From the NCBI RefSeq assembly GCF_011694515.1, contig NZ_CP050192.1:2291301-2355300 (forward strand): a stretch of 64,000 bases of DNA, written 5' to 3'. The notes beneath the pieces are model-generated. The model was not told the DNA's origin, did no database searches, and saw only the letters and a program-made list of their open reading frames with translations. A program made the translations under genes and the position numbers. Origin of the DNA: Mycobacterium sp. DL592 (GTDB lineage Bacteria > Actinomycetota > Actinomycetes > Mycobacteriales > Mycobacteriaceae). This document shows, piece after piece, positions 37,077 through 46,858 of this stretch; within the stretch, counting starts at the first letter, position 1; each line of letters starts with the position of its first letter.

Positions 37077-38478
37077 CGATGCGGTGGACGTGGATCAGGT
37101 TCGTCGAGCCTACTGTGCCCGGCGGAGCGCCCGCGACGATGACAACCAGATCGCCGCGCTTGTAGCGGCCCAGCTCCAGCAGGGAATGGTCGACCTGACG
37201 GATCATGTCGTCGGTGGCCTTCATGTGCGGAACGATGAACGTCTCGGTTCCCCAGGTCAGCGCCAGCTGGCTGCGCACCTCCGGCAGCGCCGTGAACGCC
37301 AATAACGGCAACGGGGTGTGCAGCCGGGCGAGCCTGCGCACGGTGTCGCCGGACTGGGTGAACGCCACCAGCGCCTTGGCGTCGAGGCGTTCACCGATAT
37401 CGCGGGCGGCGTAGGAGATGACGCCGCGTTTGGTGCGGGGCACGTGGGTCAGCGGCGGCGCGGCGGTGGAGTTCTCCTCGACCGCCGAGATGATCCGCGC
37501 CATGGTACGCACCGCCTCGAGCGGGAACTTGCCCACCGAGGTCTCCCCGGACAGCATCACCGCGTCGGCGCCGTCCATCACGGCGTTGGCGACGTCAGAG
37601 GCCTCGGCACGGGTCGGGCGGGAGTTCTCGATCATCGACTCGAGCATCTGGGTGGCCACGATCACCGGCTTGGCGTTCTCCCGGGCCATCTGGATGGCCC
37701 GCTTCTGCACCAGCGGCACCTCTTCGAGGGGCAGCTCGACGCCCAGATCGCCGCGGGCCACCATCACCGCGTCGAAGGCCAGCACGATCGCCTCGAGATT
37801 GTCGACCGCCTCGGGCTTCTCCAGCTTGGCGATCACCGGGACGCGCCGGCCCACCCGGTCCATGACCTCGTGCACCAGTTCGGCGTCGGCGGGCGACCGG
37901 ACGAACGACAGCGCCACCAGGTCCACCCCGAGACGAAGCGCGAACTCGAGGTCGTCGATGTCCTTTTCCGACAGCGCGGGCACCGACACGTTCATACCGG
38001 GCAGCGACAGACCCTTGTTGTTGCTGACCGGGCCGCCCTCGGTGACGGTGCACACCACGTCGTCGCCGTCGATGTGTTCGACGACCAGGGCCACCTTGCC
38101 GTCGTCGATGAGCAACCGGTCGCCGGGCTGGGCGTCTTTCGACAGCTGCTTGTAGGTGGTCGAGACCCGGTCGTGGTTGCCTTCACAGTCCTCGACCGTG
38201 ATGCGGACGGTCTCGCCGTTCGCCCAGTACGTGGGGCCCTCGGCGAAGCGGCCGAGGCGGATCTTGGGGCCTTGCAGATCGGCGAGAATGCCGACAGCCC
38301 GGCCGGTGGAGTTCGACGCTTTGCGAACCCGGTTGTAGGCGGCCTCGTGGTCGGCGTAGTCGCCGTGGCTGAAGTTCAGGCGGGCGACGTCCATGCCCAC
38401 CTCGACGAGAGCCTTCACCGACTCATCGGTGCTCGTGGCCGGGCCGAGAGTACAGACAATCTTGCCGCGTCTAGTCAC
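37060..38478 (-). CDS. pyk: Pyruvate kinase
   Basis: Pyruvate kinase makes pyruvate and ATP from phosphoenolpyruvate. The 472-residue protein has the same length as M. tuberculosis Pyk. It shows the active-site segments RLNFSHGDYADH, MVARGDLGVELPLEEVP, the nucleotide/metal segment ENSRPTRAEASDVANAVMDG and MLSGETSVGKFPLEAVRTM. A barrel, a B-domain lid and a C-terminal domain are recognisable. It lies downstream of gltBD (68-base gap) and upstream of tesB. The linkage with glutamate synthase suggests coordinate expression of carbon and nitrogen metabolism, but that is inference. Confidence 0.97.
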   Translation of the reverse strand: MTRRGKIVCTLGPATSTDESVKALVEVGMDVARLNFSHGDYADHEAAYNRVRKASNSTGRAVGILADLQGPKIRLGRFAEGPTYWANGETVRITVEDCEGNHDRVSTTYKQLSKDAQPGDRLLIDDGKVALVVEHIDGDDVVCTVTEGGPVSNNKGLSLPGMNVSVPALSEKDIDDLEFALRLGVDLVALSFVRSPADAELVHEVMDRVGRRVPVIAKLEKPEAVDNLEAIVLAFDAVMVARGDLGVELPLEEVPLVQKRAIQMARENAKPVIVATQMLESMIENSRPTRAEASDVANAVMDGADAVMLSGETSVGKFPLEAVRTMARIISAVEENSTAAPPLTHVPRTKRGVISYAARDIGERLDAKALVAFTQSGDTVRRLARLHTPLPLLAFTALPEVRSQLALTWGTETFIVPHMKATDDMIRQVDHSLLELGRYKRGDLVVIVAGAPPGTVGSTNLIHVHRIGEDDH

Positions 38479-38546
38479 GACGCCTCAGCATAGTCGCGGT
38501 TCACGGGCATCTCGACCGATACAGACCGCGGTGGTGGGGTGTTCAC

Positions 38547-40046
38547 TCAGACGACCGCCAGTGGCAACTGATTGGGCCGCACCGGTTCGGGTAAGTCCGA
38601 ATCCCCCATCAGGTAGGTGTCGACGGCGTGCGCGGCAGCGCGGCCCTCGGCGATCGCCCACACCACCAGCGAGGCGCCGCGATGGGCGTCACCGCAGACG
38701 AAGACGCCGGGAGCCGAAGTCTGCCAATCAGATCCGCACGAGATGGCACCGCGCCTGCTCAGCTCGATACCGAGGTCGGCCAGCAGTGGCATGTGCTCGA
38801 CGCCTTCGAATCCGATGGCCAGCAACGCGAGATCGCAGGGGATTTGGAATGGCTGGCCGATCGGCGAGATGATCCTGCGGCCGTCGACCCGCTCGACCTT
38901 CACCTCGGCGATCTCCATCGCGCGGACGTGACCTTCCTCGTCGCCGACGAAACGCTGCACGGCGACTTGGTAGTGCACGTTGCCGCCCTCGGCGTGGGCC
39001 GGTGAGGTCCGCAGCACCAGCGGCCAGGTGGGCCACGGCGACTGGGCGTCGTCGCGGACATCCGGCGGCTGCGGGTTGTAGTCGAGTTGGGTCACCGAGA
39101 CCGCACCCTGGCGGTGCGCGGTGCCCAGGCAGTCGGCACCGGTGTCACCGCCGCCGATGATCACCACGTGCTTGCCCTTGGCGGTGATGCGCGACGGGCC
39201 GTCGCCCTCACATTCCCGGTTTGCGGGCACCAGGTGCTCCATCGCCAGGTGAACACCGCGCAGATGACGTCCTTCGACGTCGTTGTCGCGGCCGCGCAGT
39301 GCACCGACCGCCAGCACGACGGCGTCGAACCGGTGCCGGAGCTCCTCGACGGAGACGTCCACCCCGACCTCGCAGTCGGTGACGAAACGTGTTCCCTCCG
39401 CGCGCATCTGGGACAGTCGCTGGTTGAGCGTCGCCTTCTCGAGCTTGTACTCCGGGATGCCGTAGCGCAGCAGGCCACCGAGCCGGTCGTCACGTTCGTA
39501 GACCGTGACGTGGTGACCAGCCCGGGTCAGCTGCTGAGCGGCGGCCAGGCCTGCCGGGCCCGAGCCGACCACGGCCACGTTCTTGCCGGTGCCGATCGCG
39601 GCCGGCTGCGCTTCGACGAGACCCAGCCGCCAGGCAGTATCGACGATGGTGTTCTCGATGCGTTTGATGGTGACGCTTCCGCCGGTCTGGTCCTCGGCGA
39701 TCGAGAGCACACACGCCGCCTCACAGGGCGCCGGACACAGCCGGCCGGTGAACTCCGGGAAGTTGTTGGTCGCGTGCAGACGCTCACTGGCCGCATCCCA
39801 GCGACCGCGCCGTACCAGATCGTTCCACTCCGGGATGAGGTTGCCCAGCGGGCATCCCGCGGTTCCGGAGTGGCAGAACGGGATTCCGCAGTCCATGCAG
39901 CGGCGGGCCTGCTGTGCCACTTCGGCGGCCCGCTGCTGCGGGTCCTGGGATTCGTAGACCTCGTTCCAGTCGCCGACGCGTTCGTCGACGGGCCGCTTGG
40001 CGGCTTCGATCTTAGGAACCCGCAGGAAGCCGGTCGGGTCAGCCAC
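38547..40046 (-). CDS. gltD: NADPH glutamate synthase small subunit
   Basis: GltD takes electrons from NADPH via FAD and [4Fe-4S] clusters and passes them to GltB. The 499-residue protein has the N-terminal cluster cysteines [16 protein letters not shown] and [12 protein letters not shown]. The FAD motif is [13 protein letters not shown] and the NADPH motif [18 protein letters not shown]. Its start lies eight bases inside the gltB end, so synthesis is coupled. M. tuberculosis has gltBD elsewhere (Rv3858c-3859c), so its position beside pyk is a feature of other mycobacteria. Confidence 0.97.
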   Translation of the reverse strand: MADPTGFLRVPKIEAAKRPVDERVGDWNEVYESQDPQQRAAEVAQQARRCMDCGIPFCHSGTAGCPLGNLIPEWNDLVRRGRWDAASERLHATNNFPEFTGRLCPAPCEAACVLSIAEDQTGGSVTIKRIENTIVDTAWRLGLVEAQPAAIGTGKNVAVVGSGPAGLAAAQQLTRAGHHVTVYERDDRLGGLLRYGIPEYKLEKATLNQRLSQMRAEGTRFVTDCEVGVDVSVEELRHRFDAVVLAVGALRGRDNDVEGRHLRGVHLAMEHLVPANRECEGDGPSRITAKGKHVVIIGGGDTGADCLGTAHRQGAVSVTQLDYNPQPPDVRDDAQSPWPTWPLVLRTSPAHAEGGNVHYQVAVQRFVGDEEGHVRAMEIAEVKVERVDGRRIISPIGQPFQIPCDLALLAIGFEGVEHMPLLADLGIELSRRGAISCGSDWQTSAPGVFVCGDAHRGASLVVWAIAEGRAAAHAVDTYLMGDSDLPEPVRPNQLPLAVV

Positions 40047-43000
40047 GGGTCGCCTCCATGATCGCGGTGTCCACGTCGCGCCCTTCTGCCTTCGCCATTC
40101 TGGTTGCCTCCAGTACCTTCTGGTAGTCCGTCGGCATGATCTTGGTGAACTGCGAACTGCGCCTTGGCCAGTCGGAGAGCACCGACCGGGCCAGGGTGCT
40201 TCCGGTGTAGCGGGCGTGGCGGGTCACCGCGTCGTGCAGCCAGACCAGGTCGTCGGGTTCGGGCCGCTGCAAGTCGACCATGGCCGTGTTGACCTTCGCC
40301 GGGTCCAGTCCGAGCACGAACGCGATGCCACCGGACATGCCTGCGGCGAAGTTGCGGCCGGTGCGGCCCAGCACCACGACCCGTCCCCCGGTCATGTATT
40401 CACAGGCGTGGTCACCGACTCCCTCGGTGACGGCGAGCGCGCCGGAGTTGCGGGCGCAGAAGCGTTCTCCGACCCGGCCCCGCAGATACACCTCACCGGA
40501 GGTGGCTCCGTAGAGCAGGGTGTTGCCGGCGATGACGTTGTCCTCGGGCAGGAACAACACGTCGTCGGGCGGTCGCACGATCACCCGGCCGCCGGACAAC
40601 CCCTTGCCGACGTAGTCGTTGGCGTCACCGATGAGTTCGAGCGTGACACCCGGAGGCAGGAACGCGCCGAGCGACTGGCCGGCCGAGCCGGTGAGGGTGA
40701 CGTGGACGGTGTCGTCGGGCAGGCCCTGCGCTCCGTAGCGGCGGGTGACCTCCGAGCCCAGCAGCGTTCCCACCGTCCGGTTGACGTTGCGCACCGGCAG
40801 TTCCAGCCGCACGGGATGCGCGTCCTCGAGGGCGCCCTCGGCCAGCGCGATCAGGGTGCGATCCAGTGCCTGGTCAAGACCGTGATCCTGGTCGCGGACG
40901 CGGCGGCGCTGGGTCAGCGGCTCGCCGTGTGCGTCGGTCGGGACGGCGAAGATCGGGCTGAGATCGAGACCTTGACTCTTCCAATGCGCGACGGCGGTGT
41001 CGGTGTCGAGCACCTCGGCATGGCCGACGGCTTCGTCTATGCTGCGGAAGCCCAACTCGGCGAGCATTTTTCGAACGTCCTCGGCGATGAAGCGGAAGAA
41101 GTTCTCGACGAACTCCGGTTTGCCGTTGAACCGCTCGCGCAGTTCGGGGTTCTGGGTGGCAACACCGACCGGGCAGGTGTCGAGATGGCAGACCCGCATC
41201 ATGATGCAGCCCGCCACCACCAGCGGGGCGGTGGAGAATCCGAACTCCTCGGCGCCGAGTAACGCGGCGATCACCACGTCGCGGGCGGTGCGTAAGCCAC
41301 CGTCGCACTGGACGGTGATGCGGTCGCGAAGTCCGTTGAGCATCAACGTCTGCTGGGTGTCGGCCAGGCCGATCTCCCACGGCGCGCCGGCGTGCTTGAG
41401 GCTGGTCAGCGGAGCCGCACCGGTGCCGCCGTCGTGCCCGGAGATCAGCACCACGTCGGCATGCGCCTTGGACACCCCGGCGGCGACCGTGCCGACACCG
41501 ACCGAGCTGACCAGCTTGACGTGAATGCGGGCCTGCGAGTTGGCGTTCTTGAGGTCGTGGATCAGCTGCGCCAGGTCCTCGATGGAGTAGATGTCATGGT
41601 GCGGCGGCGGGGAGATCAGGCCGACACCCGGAGTGGAATGACGCGTCTTGGCGATGCTCGGGTAGACCTTGAAGCCGGGCAGCTGACCGCCCTCCCCCGG
41701 CTTGGCGCCCTGGGCCATCTTGATCTGGATGTCGCTGGCGTTGACCAGATAGTCACTGGTGACGCCGAACCGGCCGGAGGCGACCTGCTTGACCGCGCTG
41801 CGCCGACGCGGGTCATAGAGCCGGTCGGCGTCCTCCCCGCCCTCGCCGCTGTTGGAGCGCCCGCCGAGGTTGTTCATGGCGATGGCCATGGTCTCGTGGG
41901 CTTCCTTGGAGATCGAGCCGTAGCTCATGGCCCCGGTGTTGAACCGGGCGCAGATCGAGTCGACGGATTCGACCTCGTGCAGGGGCACCGGGGCGCGGAG
42001 GTCCGCTTTGAAGGTGAACAACCCGCGCAGGGTGCCGCCTTCGCGGGAGAGCCGGTTGACCTCCTCGGAGTACTTGGCGAACACCTCGTGACGTCCCGTG
42101 CGTGTCGAATGCTGCAGCAGGAAAACGGTTTCCGGGGTGAACAGATGCAGCTCCCCCTCGCGGCGGAACTGGTATTCGCCGCCGACCTCGAGGCGGCGAT
42201 GCACCCGCTCGGTGGGGTTCTCCGGGTAGGCCCGCCGGTGGCGCAGCTTGACCTCCTCGGCAAGGACGTCGAGCCCCACGCCGCCGATCTGGCTGACCGT
42301 GCCGGTCAGGTACTCGTCGACGACCTGCTTGCTCAGCCCGATGGCCTCGAAAGCCTGTGCGCCGGTGTAGGACCCGACGGTGGAGATGCCCATCTTGCTC
42401 ATCACCTTCATGACACCCTTGCCGAGCGCCTTGAGGTAGTTGCGGACGGCGGTGGGCGCCTCGATGCCGGTGAGTTCGCCTTCGCGGATCAGGTCCTCGA
42501 TGGACTCGAACGCCAGATACGGGTTGACCGCCGCGGCGCCGTAGCCGATGAGCAGTGCGATGTGGTGCACTTCGCGGGCGTCGCCGCTTTCGACCACCAG
42601 GGCCACCGTGGTGCGCTGTTTGGTGCGCACCAGGTGATGGTGGACCGCCGCCACCGCGAGCAGCGATGGGATCGGCGCGCGGGTGTGGTCGGAGTCGCGA
42701 TCGGAGATCACCAGGGTGCGAGCACCTTTGGCGATCGCCTTCGATGCGCGCAGGCGCAGATCCTCGATGGCCTCGGCCAACCCCTCACCGCCGCGCTCGA
42801 CGTCGTAGAGAGCGCGCAGCACCGCGGTCTTCAGGCCGGGCTGCTCACCGTCGTCGTTGATGTGCACGATCCGGCTCAGCTCGTCATTGTCGAGCACCGG
42901 CCAGTGCAACAGGATCTGGCGGCACGACGCGGCGGTGGGCGCCAGCAGGTTCTGCTCGGGCCCCATCACCCGGGCCATCGAGGTGACGATCTCTTCGCGG

Positions 43001-44595
43001 ATCGCGTCCAGCGGCGGGTTGGTCACCTGCGCGAACAGCTCGACGAAGTAGTCGTACATCAGCTTGGACCGCTGCGACAGGACCGCGGGCGGGGTGTCGG
43101 TGCCCATCGAGCCGAGCGGCTCCTGGCCCGAAGCGGCCATCGGGGTGAGCAGGATCCGCAGGTCCTCTTCGGTGTAGCCGAAGGCGATCTGGCGGCGCAC
43201 CACCGACTCGTGGTTCGGCTGCACACGGACGCGGGCGGGCAGCGTCTTCAGGTCGAGCAGCCCGGCGTGCAGCCACTCCGCGTAGGGTTCCGCGGCGGCC
43301 AGCTGACCTTTGATCTCGTCGTCGGACACGATGCGCCCGGCGGCGGTGTCGATGAGGAACATCTTGCCCGGCTCCAGGCGGCCCTTGGCCACGACTTCGC
43401 CCGACGGGATGTCCAGCACACCGCTCTCACTGGCCAGGATCACCCGGTCGTCGATGGTGCGCCACCACCGGCCGGGCCGTAATCCGTTGCGGTCCAACAC
43501 CGCTCCCACGACGGTGCCGTCGGTGAACGTGACGCAGGCGGGACCGTCCCAGGGCTCCATCAGCGAGGCGTGGTACTGACAGAACGCCCGGCGGGCCGGA
43601 TCCATGGTGGTGTTGTTCTCCCAGGCCTCCGGGATCATCATCATCACCGCGTGCGGCAGGCTACGCCCGCCCAGGTGCAGCAGTTCGAGGACCTGGTCGA
43701 AGGAGGCCGAGTCGGAGGCTTCCGGGGTGCAGATCGGCGAGAGCCGGGCCAGATCGCCCTTGATCACCGAGCTGGCCAGCATGGCCTCGCGGGCGTGCAT
43801 GCGGTTGCGGTTGCCGCGCACCGTGTTGATCTCGCCGTTGTGGGCCACGAAGCGGAACGGGTGGGCCAGCGGCCAGGACGGGAAGGTGTTGGTGGAGAAG
43901 CGGCTGTGCACGATCGCGATCGCGCTGGCGCAACGTTCGTCGCGCAGATCGGCGAAGTACCTGGGCAGCTGCATCGTGGTGAGCATGCCCTTGTAGGCCA
44001 TAGTGCGGCTGGACAGCGACGGGAAGTACACCTCCTGCTGCTCGGCACGCTTGCGTGCCGGGTAGACCAGGCGATCGAGGTCGATACCGGCCGGGCGTAG
44101 TCCGTTGCGCTCAGGCGCGGTCACGAACAGCATCGACATGTAGGGCATACAGCCCAGCGCGGTCGCACCGATCTCGGCGCCGTCGGGGTCGACCGGGACG
44201 GCGCGCCAGCCCAGGACCTCCAGGCCCTCGTCGCGCATGATCTCTTCGACCCGCTCGGTGGCGGCCTGCCTTGCCTCGGCGTCCCGGGGCAGGAAGCAGA
44301 TGCCGGCGGCGAAGGTGTTCGCGCCGTCGGCGGAGGGCTCGGGCAGCGTGAAGTCCACCACGTCGCGCAGCAGTTCGACGGGCAGTTGCAGCAGGATGCC
44401 GGCGCCGTCGCCGCTGTTGGGTTCGGCGCCGGCCGCGCCGCGATGTTCGAGGTGCTCGAGCGCGACCAGGCCGTCGTTGACGATGGCGTGGGAGCGTCGG
44501 CCCTGGATGTCGGCGACCATCGCGACGCCGCACGAGTCGGACTCGTTCTGGGGGTCGTAGAGACCCTGCGCTTCCGGAAGTGCTGAATACAGCAT
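40039..44595 (-). CDS. gltB: NADPH glutamate synthase large subunit
   Basis: GltB makes two glutamates from glutamine and 2-oxoglutarate. The 1518-residue precursor starts at the ATG at 44595 after a GGAGGAG site. The sequence [14 protein letters not shown] places Cys22 as the nucleophile after removal of a 21-residue propeptide (class II glutamine amidotransferase). The central linker and FMN-binding synthase domain hold the 3Fe-4S cysteines in [17 protein letters not shown]. The C-terminal part is the parallel beta-helix (GXXG repeats such as GGRVIVRPP and [21 protein letters not shown]). It is followed by coupled gltD. Confidence 0.97.
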   Translation of the reverse strand: MLYSALPEAQGLYDPQNESDSCGVAMVADIQGRRSHAIVNDGLVALEHLEHRGAAGAEPNSGDGAGILLQLPVELLRDVVDFTLPEPSADGANTFAAGICFLPRDAEARQAATERVEEIMRDEGLEVLGWRAVPVDPDGAEIGATALGCMPYMSMLFVTAPERNGLRPAGIDLDRLVYPARKRAEQQEVYFPSLSSRTMAYKGMLTTMQLPRYFADLRDERCASAIAIVHSRFSTNTFPSWPLAHPFRFVAHNGEINTVRGNRNRMHAREAMLASSVIKGDLARLSPICTPEASDSASFDQVLELLHLGGRSLPHAVMMMIPEAWENNTTMDPARRAFCQYHASLMEPWDGPACVTFTDGTVVGAVLDRNGLRPGRWWRTIDDRVILASESGVLDIPSGEVVAKGRLEPGKMFLIDTAAGRIVSDDEIKGQLAAAEPYAEWLHAGLLDLKTLPARVRVQPNHESVVRRQIAFGYTEEDLRILLTPMAASGQEPLGSMGTDTPPAVLSQRSKLMYDYFVELFAQVTNPPLDAIREEIVTSMARVMGPEQNLLAPTAASCRQILLHWPVLDNDELSRIVHINDDGEQPGLKTAVLRALYDVERGGEGLAEAIEDLRLRASKAIAKGARTLVISDRDSDHTRAPIPSLLAVAAVHHHLVRTKQRTTVALVVESGDAREVHHIALLIGYGAAAVNPYLAFESIEDLIREGELTGIEAPTAVRNYLKALGKGVMKVMSKMGISTVGSYTGAQAFEAIGLSKQVVDEYLTGTVSQIGGVGLDVLAEEVKLRHRRAYPENPTERVHRRLEVGGEYQFRREGELHLFTPETVFLLQHSTRTGRHEVFAKYSEEVNRLSREGGTLRGLFTFKADLRAPVPLHEVESVDSICARFNTGAMSYGSISKEAHETMAIAMNNLGGRSNSGEGGEDADRLYDPRRRSAVKQVASGRFGVTSDYLVNASDIQIKMAQGAKPGEGGQLPGFKVYPSIAKTRHSTPGVGLISPPPHHDIYSIEDLAQLIHDLKNANSQARIHVKLVSSVGVGTVAAGVSKAHADVVLISGHDGGTGAAPLTSLKHAGAPWEIGLADTQQTLMLNGLRDRITVQCDGGLRTARDVVIAALLGAEEFGFSTAPLVVAGCIMMRVCHLDTCPVGVATQNPELRERFNGKPEFVENFFRFIAEDVRKMLAELGFRSIDEAVGHAEVLDTDTAVAHWKSQGLDLSPIFAVPTDAHGEPLTQRRRVRDQDHGLDQALDRTLIALAEGALEDAHPVRLELPVRNVNRTVGTLLGSEVTRRYGAQGLPDDTVHVTLTGSAGQSLGAFLPPGVTLELIGDANDYVGKGLSGGRVIVRPPDDVLFLPEDNVIAGNTLLYGATSGEVYLRGRVGERFCARNSGALAVTEGVGDHACEYMTGGRVVVLGRTGRNFAAGMSGGIAFVLGLDPAKVNTAMVDLQRPEPDDLVWLHDAVTRHARYTGSTLARSVLSDWPRRSSQFTKIMPTDYQKVLEATRMAKAEGRDVDTAIMEATRG

Positions 44596-44748
44596 CTTCA
44601 CACTCCTCCGCAATCCGTCATGCGGAGCGCGAAAGCTGCTGTGCACCAAGGGCACTGGGACTTTCGGCCGTGCCGCAGTCTGACGTGTGACGTCCGGGAC
44701 TGCGCCGGCCCGATGATGTGGCGCGGCGAACCGCCGCACCGGTTACCG

Positions 44749-44757
44749 AGTGTATCA
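44749..44757 (-). promoter_or_regulatory. Extended -10 promoter element for gltB
   Basis: On the minus strand this reads TGA-TACACT, an extended -10 (TGN-TANNNT), about 154 bases upstream of the gltB ATG and just past the stop of the upstream gene. It would give a leader of about 145 bases that contains a perfect 6-bp stem-loop at 44723-44737. Confidence 0.35.
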
Positions 44758-44771
44758 GCGAGGCTCGGCGC

Positions 44772-45185
44772 CTACTGGTTGAGAAGCGTGGGGACCAGCG
44801 GGAAGCCGGGCATGTTGCGGGTGATCGTCCAGGCGATCGCGGCGACGGCGATGACGACGATGACGGGCACCGTGAACGCCCGCCGGCCCTGCCGGATCCG
44901 CCAGATCGTCCAGAGCGCCAGGATGGGCAGCCCGACCAGCAGAAAGACGTTGTCGACGACGGCGGCGGTGAGGTTGCCGTTGAGCAGGTCGTGGGTCATG
45001 CGCAGGCCGCCGCAGGCTGGGCAGTTCCAGCCGGTGAGCAGCTTGAACGGGCAGGTCGGGAAAAGGAATCCCGGACGGTGCGGGTCGGCCAGTCCGACGT
45101 AGGTCAGCGCGCCCGCTGCCAGCAGGCCCGTCCCGAGCGCTGTGTAGAGGCGGGTGCCGTGGCGGTGCGGAGCGTTAGGTTCCAT
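44772..45185 (-). CDS. DUF2752 membrane protein
   Basis: This 137-residue DUF2752 protein (Rv1616 homologue) has three helices. The family motif PTCPFKLLTGWNCPACGGLRMTHDLL carries conserved cysteines (CP...CPACG) before the second and third helices, giving a possible metal or thiol site of unknown function. The ATG at 45185 is selected because longer frames lack family similarity. It overlaps the end of the TM2-domain gene by 11 bases, indicating an operon. It may also read into gltB, though gltB has its own likely promoter. Confidence 0.87.
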   Translation of the reverse strand: MEPNAPHRHGTRLYTALGTGLLAAGALTYVGLADPHRPGFLFPTCPFKLLTGWNCPACGGLRMTHDLLNGNLTAAVVDNVFLLVGLPILALWTIWRIRQGRRAFTVPVIVVIAVAAIAWTITRNMPGFPLVPTLLNQ

Positions 45186-45597
45186 CACGCAGTGGCCGGC
45201 CCTGCGGGTCGCGCACCTTGTCGGTGAGGATAAGTACAGCGTCGACGATGCCCCAGATGACGGCACCGATGCCGCAGGTGACCAGGCCTACGAGCAGCTG
45301 GGCCACCCCGAGCCCGGTGTATCCGAGGTAGATCCGGCCGATACCGACGAGGCCGACCAGCCCCAGCAACTGCAGCAGGCCCGCGACGACCTTCGACTTG
45401 TCCGACAATGGCTCGCCCGTCACCGGATGGCGACCGTACGGTGCCGACGGATCCTGATAGAACCCCGGGGCCGGGTACTGCGTCGGCGGCGGATAGTTGG
45501 GCGGCGGTGGGTAGTCAGGCGGCTGCGGGTAGCTGGGCGGCGGATAGTTGGGCGGCGGCGTGCTGCCTTCAGTGCCTCCGAACTGCGGCTCGGTCAT
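45175..45597 (-). CDS. TM2-domain membrane protein with proline/tyrosine-rich N-terminus
   Basis: This 140-residue homologue of Rv1615 has an N-terminal half rich in proline and tyrosine (PPPNYPPPSYPQPPDYPPPP). A TM2 domain follows, made of two helices with the typical LLQLLGLVGLVGIGRIYLGYTG and LVTCGIGAVIWGIVDAVLIL parts. Its function is unknown. In M. tuberculosis the next gene is lgt, but here the upstream side is an accessory stretch; this gene is therefore the last member of the conserved block. The promoter should lie in the 180 bases upstream. Confidence 0.85.
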   Translation of the reverse strand: MTEPQFGGTEGSTPPPNYPPPSYPQPPDYPPPPNYPPPTQYPAPGFYQDPSAPYGRHPVTGEPLSDKSKVVAGLLQLLGLVGLVGIGRIYLGYTGLGVAQLLVGLVTCGIGAVIWGIVDAVLILTDKVRDPQGRPLRDGT

Positions 45598-45648
45598 GTG
45601 TTCAGCATGCCAGAGCGGGTCACCGGATGAGGCGAGGCCGGTGAGAAG

Positions 45649-45665
45649 GACGGCGGATCGCCGTC
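45649..45665 (-). terminator. Short hairpin, possible terminator of the 87-residue gene
   Basis: A 7-bp stem GACGGCG/CGCCGTC with a 3-base loop lies 116 bases past the glycine-zipper stop on the minus strand. The tail CTTCTC is only weakly T-rich. A T-run (GTTTT) lies on the other side, for the plus strand, where no gene precedes it. The call is weak. Confidence 0.25.
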
Positions 45666-45780
45666 GTTTTCGGCGGGCGACGAATCGAAGATCGTGCGAG
45701 GACCGATACCCCTCAGCAGCACTGGCCGATGGTCAGTTGATTCCAGTTATCCTGGTCAACAGTATTGCACCCACCGCCGT

Positions 45781-45912
45781 CTAGTCACTACTGAATTGGT
45801 CGGCCACCCAGCCAAGAGCGGCGCCGACCACCCCACCGATGAAGCCTCCTACGACGGCCCCAACTCCTGCGCCGATGGGTCCGTTGTCCGAGTCCCAAGG
45901 AGAAACGCGGCC
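45781..45912 (-). pseudogene. Glycine-zipper segment in frame after the stop of the 87-residue gene
   Basis: Directly after the TAA at 45913-45915 the same frame continues for 43 codons to a TAG. It encodes SPWDSDNGPIGAGVGAVVGG, then FIGGVVGAALGWVADQFSSD. The GxxxG-spaced glycines make it a typical membrane-active glycine zipper of about 25 residues, like the core of class II bacteriocins and pore-forming peptides. No ATG, GTG or TTG occurs between the TAA and the zipper, so an independent start is unlikely. It is either the C-terminus of a former 131-residue protein broken by a nonsense change, or made by stop-codon read-through. The rest of the 315-base gap up to 45598 shows only a weak hairpin. 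Confidence 0.6.
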
Positions 45913-46176
45913 TTATTGGCTTACCGCCAGAGCCCCCTCAATGAGGGCCTTATGCGCCTGTGTGAGAGCCAATGCGTGTTGTGTGATGACCTCGGCCATC
46001 GACTCGACCAGCATCTCCTCCGCAATTGTCGTCCAGCCTGGCCGGTGGATGATTGTCAGCAGGTCGGTGGCAGAGTTCGACGAGTCAGTCTCGACCAGTC
46101 GCTTGGACAGCCCCGCGAGGGCTTCGTTCATAGCCCGGATGCTCGTTTCTAATGTGCTGTGAACAGTTTTCGACAT
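45913..46176 (-). CDS. Small helical accessory protein of unknown function
   Basis: This 87-residue, probably all-helical protein has MSKTVHSTLETSIRAMNEAL as its first helix. A short loop with HRPGWTT follows, then a long second helix ending in LIEGALAVSQ. It resembles a two-helix bundle, but I do not recognise the family; it lacks the WXG motif of ESX substrates, signal peptide and catalytic residues. The ATG has AAAGGA upstream. Its upstream region has inverted repeats that look regulatory. The GC content appears lower than the genes around it, suggesting recent acquisition. The frame continues after its stop into a glycine zipper. Confidence 0.6.
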   Translation of the reverse strand: MSKTVHSTLETSIRAMNEALAGLSKRLVETDSSNSATDLLTIIHRPGWTTIAEEMLVESMAEVITQHALALTQAHKALIEGALAVSQ

Positions 46177-46203
46177 GTCCCTGATCCTTTGCTTGTTTGC
46201 TCA

Positions 46204-46272
46204 GGAGCTGCTTCAGACCAGCTCCCCATATCAGAAAGCTATTGGAGACAGTCCCGAACACTACGAGTAGTG
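46204..46272. promoter_or_regulatory. Inverted repeats upstream of the 87-residue gene
   Basis: Two perfect dyads lie in the non-coding stretch: GGAGCTG-8-CAGCTCC at 46204-46225 and CACTAC-GA-GTAGTG at 46259-46272. The second is a compact 14-base palindrome of operator type. They lie 28-96 bases upstream of the start codon at 46176 and fit a regulated promoter, though no regulator is encoded nearby. Confidence 0.4.
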
Positions 46273-46398
46273 CCCTACTCGAAAATCGAAGAGATCTGCC
46301 GCGATGACCTACAGGCAACTGGACATCGGCCACCCTGAACCGCACCCAGTCCAAACCGGACAAGCCGTCACCGCCGGCGGCACCCTTATCCCCATCCC

Positions 46399-46599
46399 CT
46401 ATGTCATCCGGATGGCCACCCACGGCCCGTCGAACAGGGCGATGTAGGCGAGGTAGTGGTAGGCCCTAGCAAGCGCATCGCCACCGGCGATCAACGAATT
46501 ACGTTGCACACCAAGGGCTATACCCACCACCCGGCCCGGCTGCGAAAGTCCGGCTAGCGCACCGAAGTGCGCAACCGCGAACGCCTCACCGACCACCAC
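46399..46599 (-). CDS. Possible small protein coupled to the 56-residue zinc-finger-like gene
   Basis: From a GTG at 46599 (or 46596) this encodes 66 (or 65) residues: VVVGEAFAVAHFGALAGLSQ, then GRVVGIALGVQRNSLIAGGD and a C-terminal segment with ARAYHYLAYIALFDGPW. The start overlaps the stop of the upstream 56-residue frame, as in coupled genes. The composition is mixed, with an aromatic helical end. No family is recognised. Upstream Shine-Dalgarno sequence is weak, so this could be chance coding. Confidence 0.4.
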   Translation of the reverse strand: MVVGEAFAVAHFGALAGLSQPGRVVGIALGVQRNSLIAGGDALARAYHYLAYIALFDGPWVAIRMT

Positions 46600-46756
46600 G
46601 AATCGGTTCCCACGTGACGATGGGCAGCACGTCGGGGGCATGCAGCGTGCAGACGGCAACCGTGTAGGTGCCACCCTCAGCGGCCGCACGCACCACCCGG
46701 ATGACGGCAGGGTGCCGGCATTCCTCGCCATCGACGAGAAACTCGCACGCAGTCAT
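46586..46756 (-). CDS. 56-residue protein with Cys/Cys/Cys/His zinc-binding pattern
   Basis: A short open frame begins at an ATG with a good GAAAGGA site eight bases upstream. It encodes MTACEFLVDGEECRHPAVIR, then VVRAAAEGGTYTVAVCTLHA and ends IRGGR. Cysteines 4, 13 and 36 and His39 (C-x8-C, C-x2-H) suggest a small treble-clef or zinc-ribbon fold. Very small proteins with this layout occur in mycobacteria and their phages. It lies between SsuD and the 87-residue gene on the same strand and is not part of the ssu operon in any clear way. Function unknown. Confidence 0.6.
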   Translation of the reverse strand: MTACEFLVDGEECRHPAVIRVVRAAAEGGTYTVAVCTLHAPDVLPIVTWEPIRGGR

Positions 46757-46858
46757 CTCGATCGTCCTTTCGTCGAAGACGACCGTATGGCCCGGGTGGC
46801 CCGTGGGGCTTGTGTCGATGAGCCAACGTCGCGCAGAGCAGTTGTGGGCTCGGCACGA

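Noticed and set aside
41392..43482. Long (about 700 codon) open frame antisense to gltB
   Set aside because: Highly GC-rich third positions of gltB create open frames on the other strand. The predicted protein is low complexity, and the gltB frame has full family motifs.
45913..46176. WXG100/ESX substrate
   Set aside because: Length and helical content fit, but there is no WXG turn (only a GWT in the loop) and no partner ESX gene nearby.
46085..46423. 112-codon minus-strand frame overlapping the 87-residue gene
   Set aside because: It overlaps the better-supported gene in another frame and crosses the inverted repeats; composition is not protein-like.
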